Shown one piece after another: positions 40,515 to 49,626 of a stretch of DNA of 64,000 bases. Numbering within the stretch: position 1 is the stretch's first letter; each line of letters begins with the position of its first letter. Under the pieces are notes generated by a model. The model searched no databases and was not told the DNA's origin. It worked only from the letters and a program-made list of their open reading frames with translations. Origin of the DNA: Candidatus Latescibacterota bacterium (GTDB taxonomy: Bacteria; Krumholzibacteriota; Krumholzibacteriia; WVZY01); NCBI GenBank assembly GCA_011772205.1, contig WVZY01000064.1:1-64000 (forward strand). Direction: 5' to 3'. Made by a program: the position numbers and the translations under genes.

Positions 40515-43103
40515 CTATTTCAGGAACACTAATTTTTTCGTATCCGCGAAGTGTTTCGTCACAAGTCTGCAGAAATACACACCGCTCGACACTGGATCAC
40601 CCGCGTCGCTTCGGCCGTCCCATGTCGCCGTATAGCCTTCGATCCTCGGACTTTGGACTTCATTCACTAAAATCCTCACCAGCTGGCCGGCGACGTTATA
40701 AATCTTCAATGTTACGCGAGAACGTTCCTTGATCGTGTATTTGATCGTCGTCGTTGGATTGAACGGATTCGGGTAGTTCTGGGTGAGACTGTTTCTGAAC
40801 TGAGGAGATTGCTCGACGGATACTGGATCGTCTACATCATTGTTGAACCACTGGATTATTTTGGTCAGATGATGCACACGATCTGGAATACTATCAGGCA
40901 ATTCGTCCCGGATGCTGTGGTAACTAAAGCCAGAAAGTATGACGCGCAGCGGATTTCCCTGAGCGTTGGAAGTATCCTTTGCGATGACCGCTTGTTGGTC
41001 CGGCAACCCCGTGCCATTGTATGTCATCTCACAGCTCACATTCCCTGTGGCCTCTAGCACGTCGAAATCTCCGTCGTAAGCGATCAATGTATCTGGATTT
41101 CCATCGTGGAAAAATCCCACCTGTGACGTAGCTTCTGCCACCACCAGTGGATGGGTGCCGTGGGCCATCATCCGGTGATCGCCGTGAGTCAGGTTGAAGT
41201 TCATGTAATTGCTTCTAAAGCTATCTGCACTCGCACCTGCGAGAGTTACCCATTCCTCGGCGAGATCGCCGCCGGAGAGATAGATACCACATCCTTCTGG
41301 ATGGTCATGAAGATCGGCAAAAGTGAACAGCATGAGCCAGTCATCCACATCGCAAGGATTTCCGGTGCCATCGCCGACCGTTCCAGAGTCGATGTTACCC
41401 GAGTTCCATATGATCTTGCGGTAGCTCGGGATCAGCTGATTGGATACATCAACCACCCGACCACCCGGACCGCCTCCCTCGATCGAAGACGAGCCGCGGA
41501 CATCATAGCGGTCAGGCGCAATCCCGATCATTTCGAACGCTGTGCCAATAAGTTGTTGGCCATCTTCACTGTTAAAGTTGTGGACATAGAGAATATCCGT
41601 AGTGCCGGTGGGCAAAATCTGGAATTCCATCGGATAGCACTGGACCTCATTAAGATTGCCTGTTGCTCCAGTATACTGGCTGTAGTACGTTTCTTCGCCT
41701 TTCGTGTTCTTGGCTGAGAAAAAGAAGAGAACCGTATCCGGCGGTGTGAAGAGGTTGTCGTTGAGATCTACGCAGTATGAATTCGCTGCTTCGTAGAAGC
41801 GGTCGGGATATAAAAAGCAATAATCCATCCGGAATTTATACCATTTTAAATACCGCAGATTGGCTGTCTCAGTCCCCCACAACGTGGAATAACACTCCAG
41901 CGAGTCCACAAGCGGCCAGCGGAGAGGATTTGTGGCAGGTGGTGGATACTCGTTCAACAGATCGCGTTCCTGCATATCAAGAGGATCATAAAGCTGAGTG
42001 CTGCCATTCAAGCATGTAACAAAGCAATAAACCGCCGGGCCACTCAGCGTATCTGCCGGATTGTGGTATGCGATACGAGCGGTGTCACCCACGCTGATGA
42101 CAGCTGAATCACCAGGTATCACTCTGGTGTCTCCGTTTGGCGTGATATCATCCCCCGCATCTGCCCTCCCCGTCCCAGTCGTTGTACCATCAGATGAAAA
42201 AGCATCCTGGAATAGGTCGATGTCGCGGACGTCCCAAAGCAAGCTTCCCCTCGTGTCTCCAAGCCCGAGAACACAGCCAGGGTACTTCCGTCCCAGCTCG
42301 GACAAATACACCGAGTCTGAATCAACTATATCGATGAGATAGTGTATGTCATATAGGTATTGCCAATGTCCGCTTGCATATTCCGTATCATAGAAAGCGA
42401 CGGCAAAAAGCCAGCCGGTAACCTCGTCGTGCCAAATATCAGAAATAAATTTTCCTTCGTAGTTTAGTGTATCTATTTTTGTGATTTGTGCAGTATTCAC
42501 ATCAACTTCGTATAAACACTTGTCTATGCAGGAAACAGTAAGCAGCTTGTCTAAACCAGCGTGATAATCCATCGCTTGAAATGCCCCTGGCTCACCCATT
42601 GTACCGACTTCGGTAGCCTGGCCTGTGACTTTGTCGATTGTGTACAGCCGCAAGTAGTCGCTGCCATAGAGAACATCAGTTTTTTCATTATATGCTAGCT
42701 CCTTAACACTTTCGCCGCACTCCCCCACTAAGGTTGCTTTCTGCATATAAGGATTGATCCGGTAAAGAAATCCTTGTACATCCGCGTAGACAGCAAAGAA
42801 CTCGTTCGGATTGTCCCCATCAGTCGCTCCCATCCACGGTTGTGCAGTATCGAACTCCTTAGTCACCATCGTGCAGAAAATGACATCATGAACTGCACTG
42901 GTCGATTGACCAACACCATAACACCGTCGATATGACATCGCTGCGCGGCCAAAACCGCTGCTATCCATCATGCCTGTTTCAACATCTTTGAATCGTCCCC
43001 TTTCCTTTGCCAGCGGATTTGATGGATGGGGATCAACAATGTTCAGTGAAACCAAGGTGGTCATGACCAACGAAATCCCTATTATCAAAGGTCGCCTTTT
43101 CAT
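40515..43103 (-). CDS. Large secreted protein with FlgD-Ig C-terminal sorting domain
   Basis: An 862-residue exported protein. The signal region is at 1-20. Residues about 85-330 repeat beta-propeller-like strands (LYGSDYLRLYTIDKVTG, LTVSCIDKCLYEVDVNTA, GWLFAVAFYD) of a non-specified propeller or lectin type. The middle (about 330-770) holds extracellular beta domains with no signature I recognise. The end is a full FlgD-Ig domain (NYPNPFNPTTTIKYTI, LKIYNVAGQLVRILV, WDGRSDAGDPVSSGVYF, KKLVFLK) used in FCB bacteria as a secretion and surface-attachment signal. AGGAGG lies before the ATG. Function unknown; a surface adhesin or sensor of polymers would fit. Confidence 0.82.
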   Translation of the reverse strand: MKRRPLIIGISLVMTTLVSLNIVDPHPSNPLAKERGRFKDVETGMMDSSGFGRAAMSYRRCYGVGQSTSAVHDVIFCTMVTKEFDTAQPWMGATDGDNPNEFFAVYADVQGFLYRINPYMQKATLVGECGESVKELAYNEKTDVLYGSDYLRLYTIDKVTGQATEVGTMGEPGAFQAMDYHAGLDKLLTVSCIDKCLYEVDVNTAQITKIDTLNYEGKFISDIWHDEVTGWLFAVAFYDTEYASGHWQYLYDIHYLIDIVDSDSVYLSELGRKYPGCVLGLGDTRGSLLWDVRDIDLFQDAFSSDGTTTGTGRADAGDDITPNGDTRVIPGDSAVISVGDTARIAYHNPADTLSGPAVYCFVTCLNGSTQLYDPLDMQERDLLNEYPPPATNPLRWPLVDSLECYSTLWGTETANLRYLKWYKFRMDYCFLYPDRFYEAANSYCVDLNDNLFTPPDTVLFFFSAKNTKGEETYYSQYTGATGNLNEVQCYPMEFQILPTGTTDILYVHNFNSEDGQQLIGTAFEMIGIAPDRYDVRGSSSIEGGGPGGRVVDVSNQLIPSYRKIIWNSGNIDSGTVGDGTGNPCDVDDWLMLFTFADLHDHPEGCGIYLSGGDLAEEWVTLAGASADSFRSNYMNFNLTHGDHRMMAHGTHPLVVAEATSQVGFFHDGNPDTLIAYDGDFDVLEATGNVSCEMTYNGTGLPDQQAVIAKDTSNAQGNPLRVILSGFSYHSIRDELPDSIPDRVHHLTKIIQWFNNDVDDPVSVEQSPQFRNSLTQNYPNPFNPTTTIKYTIKERSRVTLKIYNVAGQLVRILVNEVQSPRIEGYTATWDGRSDAGDPVSSGVYFCRLVTKHFADTKKLVFLK

Positions 43104-43614
43104 CTTCCTCCTTTCTCTAAATGCGGTTCAATGTCGCAGTAAATGATGACCGAGCTTATAGGATTTGCTGAGCAGGATGAGCACGAAGATCTTCCTAAGC
43201 CGCTCAGACTCATAAGCCTCTGGAAAATGAAACACAATTATAGAATACCCGGAACGTGCTTTGATGAGTGGATAAATTATATCAGAAGAAAGTTGAAAAA
43301 TCAACAGAGAATCAGGTTTCCTGTGCTTTCAAAATCTATCGCCACATTTCCATCCAAGACTGATCAATTGAATTCCTGGCGCATCAGGCAGACGAAGAGC
43401 GGAGGCATGAATCGCCCTCAACCATTGACCGTGCATCCAGGACTTAATGGAACTTTTTGCGTAATCTCGCGTAAGCATATTCAAGAAGCCAATCATGGGT
43501 CACGAAAGCCGATTAATCACCCCATCTCCCTGAAATTACCGGCATTTTGAAGAAGTTACAGGCCGGCCACTTGACTTCCGCAAGGCCCTATGGCCCCTCA
43601 GAAGGGAGCAAACA
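43104..43614. other. Intergenic region without recognisable gene
   Basis: About 510 bases between divergent genes. An ORF at 43143-43550 is rich in improbable residues, has no ribosome site and no family match. I see no repeat or terminator. Confidence 0.45.
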
Positions 43615-46260
43615 GTGAAATCGCTCGTGACCGCCCTATTGCTGCTCATCTCGACGGCTACTTCCCTCCTCGCAAATTCCATCCCCCCGATTGAAACCCG
43701 GATCTACGATACGAAGCGGATAAACGGCAGAGCACCCACTATCGATGGCCGCTTGAACGACCTTATATGGAATACCGTCGAGTGGTCGGGTGAGTTCATC
43801 CAGAGAAACCCAACCGACGGGGATCCGCCCACCGAGCAGACGAAATTCAAGGTTCTCTACGACGACGAAGCTCTTTACTTCGCCTTCTTTTGCCACGATG
43901 ATCCCGAGCTCGTAACGAGCATGCTAGCCAGGCGGGACTGGTTCCCTGGTGACTGGATCGAGGTGAACATCGACAGCTACTTCGACCGCCGCACCGCTTT
44001 TTCCTTCACCTTGAGTCTCTCCGGCACGCGTGGCGACGAGTTCGTATCCAACGACGGCAACAATTGGGACAGCAACTGGGATCCCGTTTGGCAGGGCGCC
44101 ACGCGTATCAACGATGGAGGCTGGACGGCCGAAATGAAGATCCCTCTGAGCCAGCTTCGCTTCAGCAGTGAGGAGGAGCAAACATGGGGATTACAGGTCC
44201 AGCGCCGCATCTTCCGTGAGGAAGAGCGCTCCACGTGGCAGCGGATCCCAAAAGATGCCGCGGGCTGGGTGAGCAAGTTCGGGCATCTGCGTGGTATCCT
44301 TAGTATCCGGCCGAGCCGCCACATCGAGCTGCTTCCTTACGGAGTCGCCAAAGCAGAGAACTTCGAGAAAATTCCCGGAAATCCGTTTCTGGATGGCAGT
44401 GCATCGCAATTCACCGGCGGGCTCGACGGCAAGATTGGAGTGACCAGCAATTTAATTCTGGATTTTACCATCAATCCGGATTTCGGGCAGGTGGAGGCGG
44501 ATCCATCGGAAGTCAACCTCAGCGCCTTCGAGACCTTTTTCCAGGAAAAGCGCCCGTTCTTCATCGAGGGTAACAATATCCTGGAACTACCACTGGCCCC
44601 GGCCATCACTGGAGGATCGTTCACGCAGGACAAACTGTTTTACTCGCGGCGCATCGGCCGGCGCCCGACCTACTGGCCTGACCTCGCGGTTGATGAATCG
44701 CTCGACCAGCCCGATTACACATCGATCCTAGGAGCTTTCAAACTGACTGGGAAGACGCCCGGAGGTTTGTCCATCGGCTTCATGGAAAGCATCACCGCGA
44801 AGGAGAAGGCGGAGATCGACAACAACGGCCGACGGCGTCAAGAGACGGTCGAGCCGTTGACCAACTACTTCGTCGGCCGCGTCCAGCAAGATTTCCGGAA
44901 AGGGGATACGCATCTGGGCGCCATGGCCACAGCTGTCAACCGTGACATCGACGATCCCCACCTCGATTTCATGCGTCGCCAGGCTTACGCCAGCGGCTTG
45001 GACTTTTCTCATTATTTCAAAAAGCGCGATTACCGTATCGAGGCCAACATTCTTGCCAGCCACTTGAGAGGGAGCGAGGAGGCCATATACGATGCCCAGG
45101 TCTCATCGGCACGCTACTTCCAGCGGCCGGACAACGATTACGTATCCCTCGACCCGAACCGCACAGCGTTGAGCGGTTATTCGGGATCCGTCCGTTTCAC
45201 ACGGACGAGCAACAGCAAGTTCGTGTTCGAGACCGGAGTTGCTTTACGCTCTCCGGGCTTCGAGATCAATGACCTGGGTTACATGCGAAATGCCGATCAG
45301 ATCAACCAGTTCACATGGGCAGGGTACTATTTTCGTAATCCTTTCAGCATCTTCAACAACGTAGGCATCAACACCAACCAATGGCTCTACTGGGACTTCG
45401 GCGGCAACTTGCTTTTGAGAGCTGCCAATGCCAACGCGCATGCAAACTTCCGCAACAATTATCATGTCTGCGGTGGTGTCACGCGCAGCTGGGAGTCCAC
45501 ATCGAACACAGCGCTCCGCGGAGGCCCCTCCTCGAAATGGCCGGGCACATGGGAGTTCAACTTTCATGTGGCCACTGACCATCGCAAGAAAATTAACTTT
45601 GGATTCGGTGGTTACACCCAGCAAGGAGATGAGGACAGCGAAGATTACCGGGAGGGATGGATGGAGTTGATCGTGCGGCCCACTAACGCCATGAGATTGT
45701 ATTTTAATCCCTCGATCTCTCGCAACCGCCCGGAAATGCAATACGTCAGTACCGAATCCTTCGGCAGCGAGGACCGCTACTTATTTGGACGTCTCGATCA
45801 GAAGACCACGGCGATGACATTCAGATTGGATTACTGCATCACGCCCAACCTAACCGTGCAGTATTACGGCGCGCCCTTCGTCTCCGCCGGCAGGTACAGT
45901 GGGTTCAAACGCATCACGAACTCCCGCGCAGACAAATACCAAGATCGCTTCAATGTGTTCGACGAGGGGCAAATCGCATATGACTCCATCGATAATGTTT
46001 ATTACATCGACGAGGACGAGAACGCTACCAACGATTATGCAATTGACAATCCGGATTTCAACTTCCGGGATTTCAACTCCAACCTAGTTATCCGATGGGA
46101 GTATATGCCGGGTTCCCTTCTCTACCTGGTCTGGTCACAGGCACGCAGCGAATACCAGTCCTTTGGTGAATTCGACTTCGACCGGGATATGCGGGGGCTG
46201 TTCGACGTTCACCCGCACGATATTTTCCTGATCAAGTTCATCAAGTGGTTTTCTCTGTAG
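43615..46260 (+). CDS. DUF5916 outer-membrane protein with CBM9-like N-terminal domain
   Basis: An 881-residue exported protein starting at GTG 43615, fixed by AGAAGGGAGC upstream. A short signal (TALLLLISTATSLLA) is followed by a carbohydrate-binding-module-9-like domain (about 25-215: PTIDGRLNDLIW, FKVLYDDEALYFAFFC, WTAEMKIPLSQLRF, WGLQVQRRIF). The DUF5916 part follows (KRPFFIEGNNIL, LFYSRRIGRRP), ending in repeated amphipathic strands and RDMRGLFDVHPHDIFLIK, the likely last barrel strands. Such proteins are common in Bacteroidetes-like envelopes and may bind polysaccharide. No partner is adjacent. The gene is monocistronic. Confidence 0.88.
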   Translation: MKSLVTALLLLISTATSLLANSIPPIETRIYDTKRINGRAPTIDGRLNDLIWNTVEWSGEFIQRNPTDGDPPTEQTKFKVLYDDEALYFAFFCHDDPELVTSMLARRDWFPGDWIEVNIDSYFDRRTAFSFTLSLSGTRGDEFVSNDGNNWDSNWDPVWQGATRINDGGWTAEMKIPLSQLRFSSEEEQTWGLQVQRRIFREEERSTWQRIPKDAAGWVSKFGHLRGILSIRPSRHIELLPYGVAKAENFEKIPGNPFLDGSASQFTGGLDGKIGVTSNLILDFTINPDFGQVEADPSEVNLSAFETFFQEKRPFFIEGNNILELPLAPAITGGSFTQDKLFYSRRIGRRPTYWPDLAVDESLDQPDYTSILGAFKLTGKTPGGLSIGFMESITAKEKAEIDNNGRRRQETVEPLTNYFVGRVQQDFRKGDTHLGAMATAVNRDIDDPHLDFMRRQAYASGLDFSHYFKKRDYRIEANILASHLRGSEEAIYDAQVSSARYFQRPDNDYVSLDPNRTALSGYSGSVRFTRTSNSKFVFETGVALRSPGFEINDLGYMRNADQINQFTWAGYYFRNPFSIFNNVGINTNQWLYWDFGGNLLLRAANANAHANFRNNYHVCGGVTRSWESTSNTALRGGPSSKWPGTWEFNFHVATDHRKKINFGFGGYTQQGDEDSEDYREGWMELIVRPTNAMRLYFNPSISRNRPEMQYVSTESFGSEDRYLFGRLDQKTTAMTFRLDYCITPNLTVQYYGAPFVSAGRYSGFKRITNSRADKYQDRFNVFDEGQIAYDSIDNVYYIDEDENATNDYAIDNPDFNFRDFNSNLVIRWEYMPGSLLYLVWSQARSEYQSFGEFDFDRDMRGLFDVHPHDIFLIKFIKWFSL

Positions 46261-46349
46261 GTAAGCTTGAGGCTCAGGCTTCACACTCTTTCTATTGCCA
46301 TGCGGAGAATCGTGTCATTCCGGCCAACGTCTATTCCTCTATTATATTC

Positions 46350-47084
46350 TCACTGCTTCCCAAACACTCGTCGTAAAAGCTCCGTTGTTCTCGCCAAGGG
46401 ATCCTGACGAATCCGCTTTTCCTCCTGGCCGAGGATGGTAAACAAACCGTAGAGCGCGCGATCGGTAATATACTCATCCAGGTCGAGTGCCGGTTCCGTG
46501 ACCATAGGGAGTTTGTTGTAGTAATCGGTCAGCTCATTGTATACCTGGTAAAGGCCGACTTCTGACATCTTATCCCTGACGATTGGCATGAAGCGCGTGC
46601 GGAGGGTTCCTTCGGTTCGATCTCGAAAATAGTCCGTTGCGGCGGTTTCGCCGCCGTTCAAAATTCCAAAAGCATCTGCCAGCGTCATCCGCGTAATGGC
46701 GTTCCAGAAGATGTCGATTGCTTCACCCGCAGCACGCTCGGCAGCACGATTCATGCCGACTGCGAATTTATCCACCTGCTTACCGAGACCGACGCTTCTT
46801 AGAGTATTTGCAGCCTTCTCGAACTCCTCGGGTATCACGATGCGAATGAGAGCGTTGCCAAGGAAACCATCGAGCTTTGAAGTGCTAGCTACGGTGCGCT
46901 CTGTCCCGATGCGGAGCGCTTCCTTCAACCCGGCCGCCACGGTTCGTTCGTCCAGGGGTGCATCCTGACCAGCGCGGGAGATGGCGTCGAGCGCATCGGA
47001 CTTGAGACCTGCACACCCGGAAATGAGCAATACCAAGATTAAGAAATCGATCATTCTACTCATCACAGCCTTACGATGCTGCAT
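46350..47084 (-). CDS. DUF4197 lipoprotein
   Basis: A 244-residue lipoprotein (lipobox ISGC) of the DUF4197 family, a helical periplasmic domain of unknown function: AAGLKEALRIGTERTVAS, FLGNALIRIVIPEE, MNRAAERAAGEAIDIFWNAI, MTLADAFGILNGGETAATDY and LYGLFTILGQEEKRIRQDP are all typical. The start is ATG at 47084 because AAAGGAGAGAG lies directly upstream; an ORF extension ten codons further is unsupported. No neighbour gives a hint of its job. Confidence 0.88.
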   Translation of the reverse strand: MQHRKAVMSRMIDFLILVLLISGCAGLKSDALDAISRAGQDAPLDERTVAAGLKEALRIGTERTVASTSKLDGFLGNALIRIVIPEEFEKAANTLRSVGLGKQVDKFAVGMNRAAERAAGEAIDIFWNAITRMTLADAFGILNGGETAATDYFRDRTEGTLRTRFMPIVRDKMSEVGLYQVYNELTDYYNKLPMVTEPALDLDEYITDRALYGLFTILGQEEKRIRQDPLARTTELLRRVFGKQ

Positions 47085-47578
47085 ACTCTCTCCTTTATCT
47101 ATATCAATAGTCACCGAGTCAATTTATGCCATGCTGCTTGCGGAACCCCAGGTCACTCCGCAATCGAGGTATTTTAACTGTAGGGCAAATCCGAATCCAG
47201 GCAGAATTTTGGGAGCAGGTTCGATGTTGTTGGTGGAAACTCAATCCCAAAGCTCAAAGGGACAGGACGGGATTGCCGATGCATGGATTCCAAGGAAGGA
47301 AGGGGAGGATGAGCAGGCTGTTGGAAGCCCTGCATTTAAGCAAGTTGCTTGCAATTATGGAGCCTCTATTGGGCTAAATTCGAGTAAAACGCGGGTCATT
47401 AAAGAAGCCCAAGGGCAAAAATGCTGTTTGTAATTTTCGTCATTTTCTTACTATAGTCGCGTTTAGTTGCGGCGCGAATGGATTTTATCGTAGTCTATTA
47501 CGCAAATAGGAACGCTCGCTGAACGAGCACATCACTATCGAGTCAACTCAATTCACCGTCGCAAGGAGACACGAATAC
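47085..47578. other. Intergenic region without recognisable gene
   Basis: About 490 bases. Short ORFs at 47126-47433 have no ribosome site and look non-coding. The region holds promoters for the DUF4197 gene and the small gene at 47579; none could be assigned firmly. Confidence 0.45.
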
Positions 47579-47878
47579 ATGGATACAGAACAGATAAAGA
47601 AAATGAACCTTTGGTTGCAAAGCAGAATCAGCATGGATAATACCGCAGACGGGATCGTAATTAAATTTGACGAGCCGACGGCTGCTGACTTTATTGCTCA
47701 GGGATTTGATGAAGAAACAGTAAACCTGACCATAAAATCATCCTGGTGGAGTGAAATGGTCACCGACATCATTGAAACGCCCGATTTTGTCGATCCTGAA
47801 GAATCACCGGAGCAGATATTGAAATACGCCCGCGATCTCGTATTTGAGTATGTGGGAAAACGTCTGTATCCCTACTGA
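47579..47878 (+). CDS. Small acidic protein, unknown function
   Basis: A 99-residue acidic protein with an AAGGAGAC ribosome site eight bases before the ATG. No signal peptide or membrane segment. Aromatic/acidic helices (ESPEQILKYARDLVFEYVGK) alternate with short strands. I do not recognise the family. The stop codon lies inside the first unit of a 26-base tandem repeat (47870-47998), so the transcript end is formed by that array. Confidence 0.62.
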   Translation: MDTEQIKKMNLWLQSRISMDNTADGIVIKFDEPTAADFIAQGFDEETVNLTIKSSWWSEMVTDIIETPDFVDPEESPEQILKYARDLVFEYVGKRLYPY

Positions 47879-47998
47879 TGCCCGAATACCGGTGGCCCTA
47901 TTGATTCCCGAACGTCTATATCCCTATTGATACCCGAATATCTGCACTCCTGTTGATGCCCGCATATATGTGCCCTATTGATTCCCGAATAATCGATG
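47870..47998 (+). repeat. Five-unit tandem repeat, period 26 bases
   Basis: Units begin at 47870, 47896, 47922, 47948 and 47973. The core reads CCCTATTGATTCCCGAATA with changes between copies, and the first unit overlaps the end of the preceding gene. 25-26 bases is not a multiple of three, so it is not a coding repeat. There are no conserved spacers of the CRISPR kind; copies differ mainly at the 3' part. Confidence 0.7.
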
Positions 47999-48136
47999 GC
48001 ATGCTCAAAACCGGCTAACGAGCATGAGGCGCGCCGCTAAGACATTGGTCCGATCTTTTGGCTTCAACGAGCCGCCCAAGCTGCGTGCAGGTTGTCTCGA
48101 CCGTTGTGGTGTGCCACATCCCCGGCTTTGCGGGGA

Positions 48137-49228
48137 TTACTCGAATCGAGAACTCGCCCCGACGGACGAAGTTACTTGAGTTCGACGAGATTTGGAGCGC
48201 GCCGCACTCGCCCGACGAACGCCCTTTACCTCGAGCGAAGCGGCGAGCCACTTTTGCGAGACATACTTAGCGGACCAGGCGACCGAGAAGCTGCCAACCT
48301 GGGCGGGCACATTGTTCCCGTCGAACCCCATGTAGAATTTCACTTGCGTGCAATGCGAAGGCATGGACACGATACGATACGCCGTGAAAAACTGGATCAG
48401 GCCCGTGGGAGTTGTCTCGAGCTTGCGGCAGTAGCGCCACATCCGTTCGGTATCTTCGTAAAGACACTCCTCGGCATACTCGCGAATCCTTTGGTTCATG
48501 AAGCGGCGTTCCCTGGACGCCGGAAGCTCTATGTCCCTCTCATGAGCATGCAAAATCACGCCGCCAATCGAGCACTGCTTGAGTGCTTCAACGTCCTCGC
48601 GTGCCATCGCGCGGAGCGCCTTGGCCAGGACCGGTCTCGGATCAACGGATGCCTCCCAGTCCATGTTCAAGGACACCAGTTTACTATAGGACAGGTTCAT
48701 GAGGATGGGGATCGTCCGGTCGTAATCGAGTGCAGACGTGTCGATGCGGAGATAATCCAACTTCCAAGCATCGCCATCTCTCCGGAACCTCCATGTGGTG
48801 TGATGTACAGGAGTACCGGATACGGTGTGATCTTGCCTAAAATCATACCACGCCTGGATAATGAGTTCCCGCACGTGTATGTCGGCGGTCACACGGTCTA
48901 TCTGGAGCGGTGTCATTACGATCCCCGATAGATAGTTGCCATAGTCGCGCCGGTGACGCTGGATGGCGCTCCAGGCCGTTTCCCCGGCGCCCGTTCTGGC
49001 AAACAAGCTCTTGAATCGTTTCGAATCGCTTTTCAGCACCGCCTCGTGAGCGCCGCGCATGAGCGCAACGAGTTCTTCACCGTCGTGCTCATCGACGATT
49101 GCGCGGGGCGGTTTGACACCATTCGTACGATTATCATCCCGATTGCCAAAAAAGCTCAGGAACTGCCACCCCAGTATGCCAACCCAGAAGACCGTTCCAA
49201 TTGCTGAAATGATCTGCCTACCGCTCAT
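48137..49228 (-). CDS. Membrane-anchored protein of unknown function
   Basis: A 363-residue protein. One transmembrane helix lies near the N-terminus (IISAIGTVFWVGILGWQFL, about 5-24). The rest appears to carry two mixed alpha/beta domains, the first with an NTF2-like layout (LMRGAHEAVLKSDSKRF, then a helix and strands ending TTWRFRRDGDAWKLDYLR), the second similar but less clear. The basic Ser/Arg tail (residues after about 330) may be disordered. The start is ATG at 49228, with CAGGAG seven bases upstream; an upstream extension is unsupported. It stands alone, convergent with no identifiable partner. Function unknown. Confidence 0.66.
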   Translation of the reverse strand: MSGRQIISAIGTVFWVGILGWQFLSFFGNRDDNRTNGVKPPRAIVDEHDGEELVALMRGAHEAVLKSDSKRFKSLFARTGAGETAWSAIQRHRRDYGNYLSGIVMTPLQIDRVTADIHVRELIIQAWYDFRQDHTVSGTPVHHTTWRFRRDGDAWKLDYLRIDTSALDYDRTIPILMNLSYSKLVSLNMDWEASVDPRPVLAKALRAMAREDVEALKQCSIGGVILHAHERDIELPASRERRFMNQRIREYAEECLYEDTERMWRYCRKLETTPTGLIQFFTAYRIVSMPSHCTQVKFYMGFDGNNVPAQVGSFSVAWSAKYVSQKWLAASLEVKGVRRASAARSKSRRTQVTSSVGASSRFE

Positions 49229-49626
49229 CGCGCCACTCCTGCCGGATCGCTGCGCATTGTCGCGGGCCTCGCCGTCGCAATTTCGCTTACGCCAGCAACT
49301 TGGCAGATTTTTCGCAAAATCCGGGCCAGAACGAAATCGCAGGAGTACATTTGGCACGTGCTGGGAGTTGTCCTTTCGCTGGGGGTTTTCCAGCTAGACC
49401 GCTTCAGTTTTATGGAGCTGCAAGCGAATCAATGACAGATGGAGTTTTTGCAGTGATCTCGAAGCTCGGAATCCAAAAATTCGGCTTCATGGAATGGACC
49501 ACCCTGCGGAATGGGAGGCGGAGTCGGGCGGCCAGCATATGTTCCTCCATATCTCGGGCTTAATATGGTCCTTCCCCATATCGACGCAATGCTGCGTCTG
49601 CGTTGCGCTCCCTCCCTCGATTGGTT
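49229..49626. other. Intergenic region without recognisable gene
   Basis: About 400 bases between two minus-strand genes. No supported ORF, hairpin terminator or repeat was found. The promoter of the membrane-anchored protein should lie near 49229-49330. Confidence 0.45.

Noticed and set aside
47870-47998. Possible mini-CRISPR array
   Set aside because: Repeat units are 25-26 bases and directly adjacent, without unique spacers or cas genes; it is a degenerate tandem repeat.
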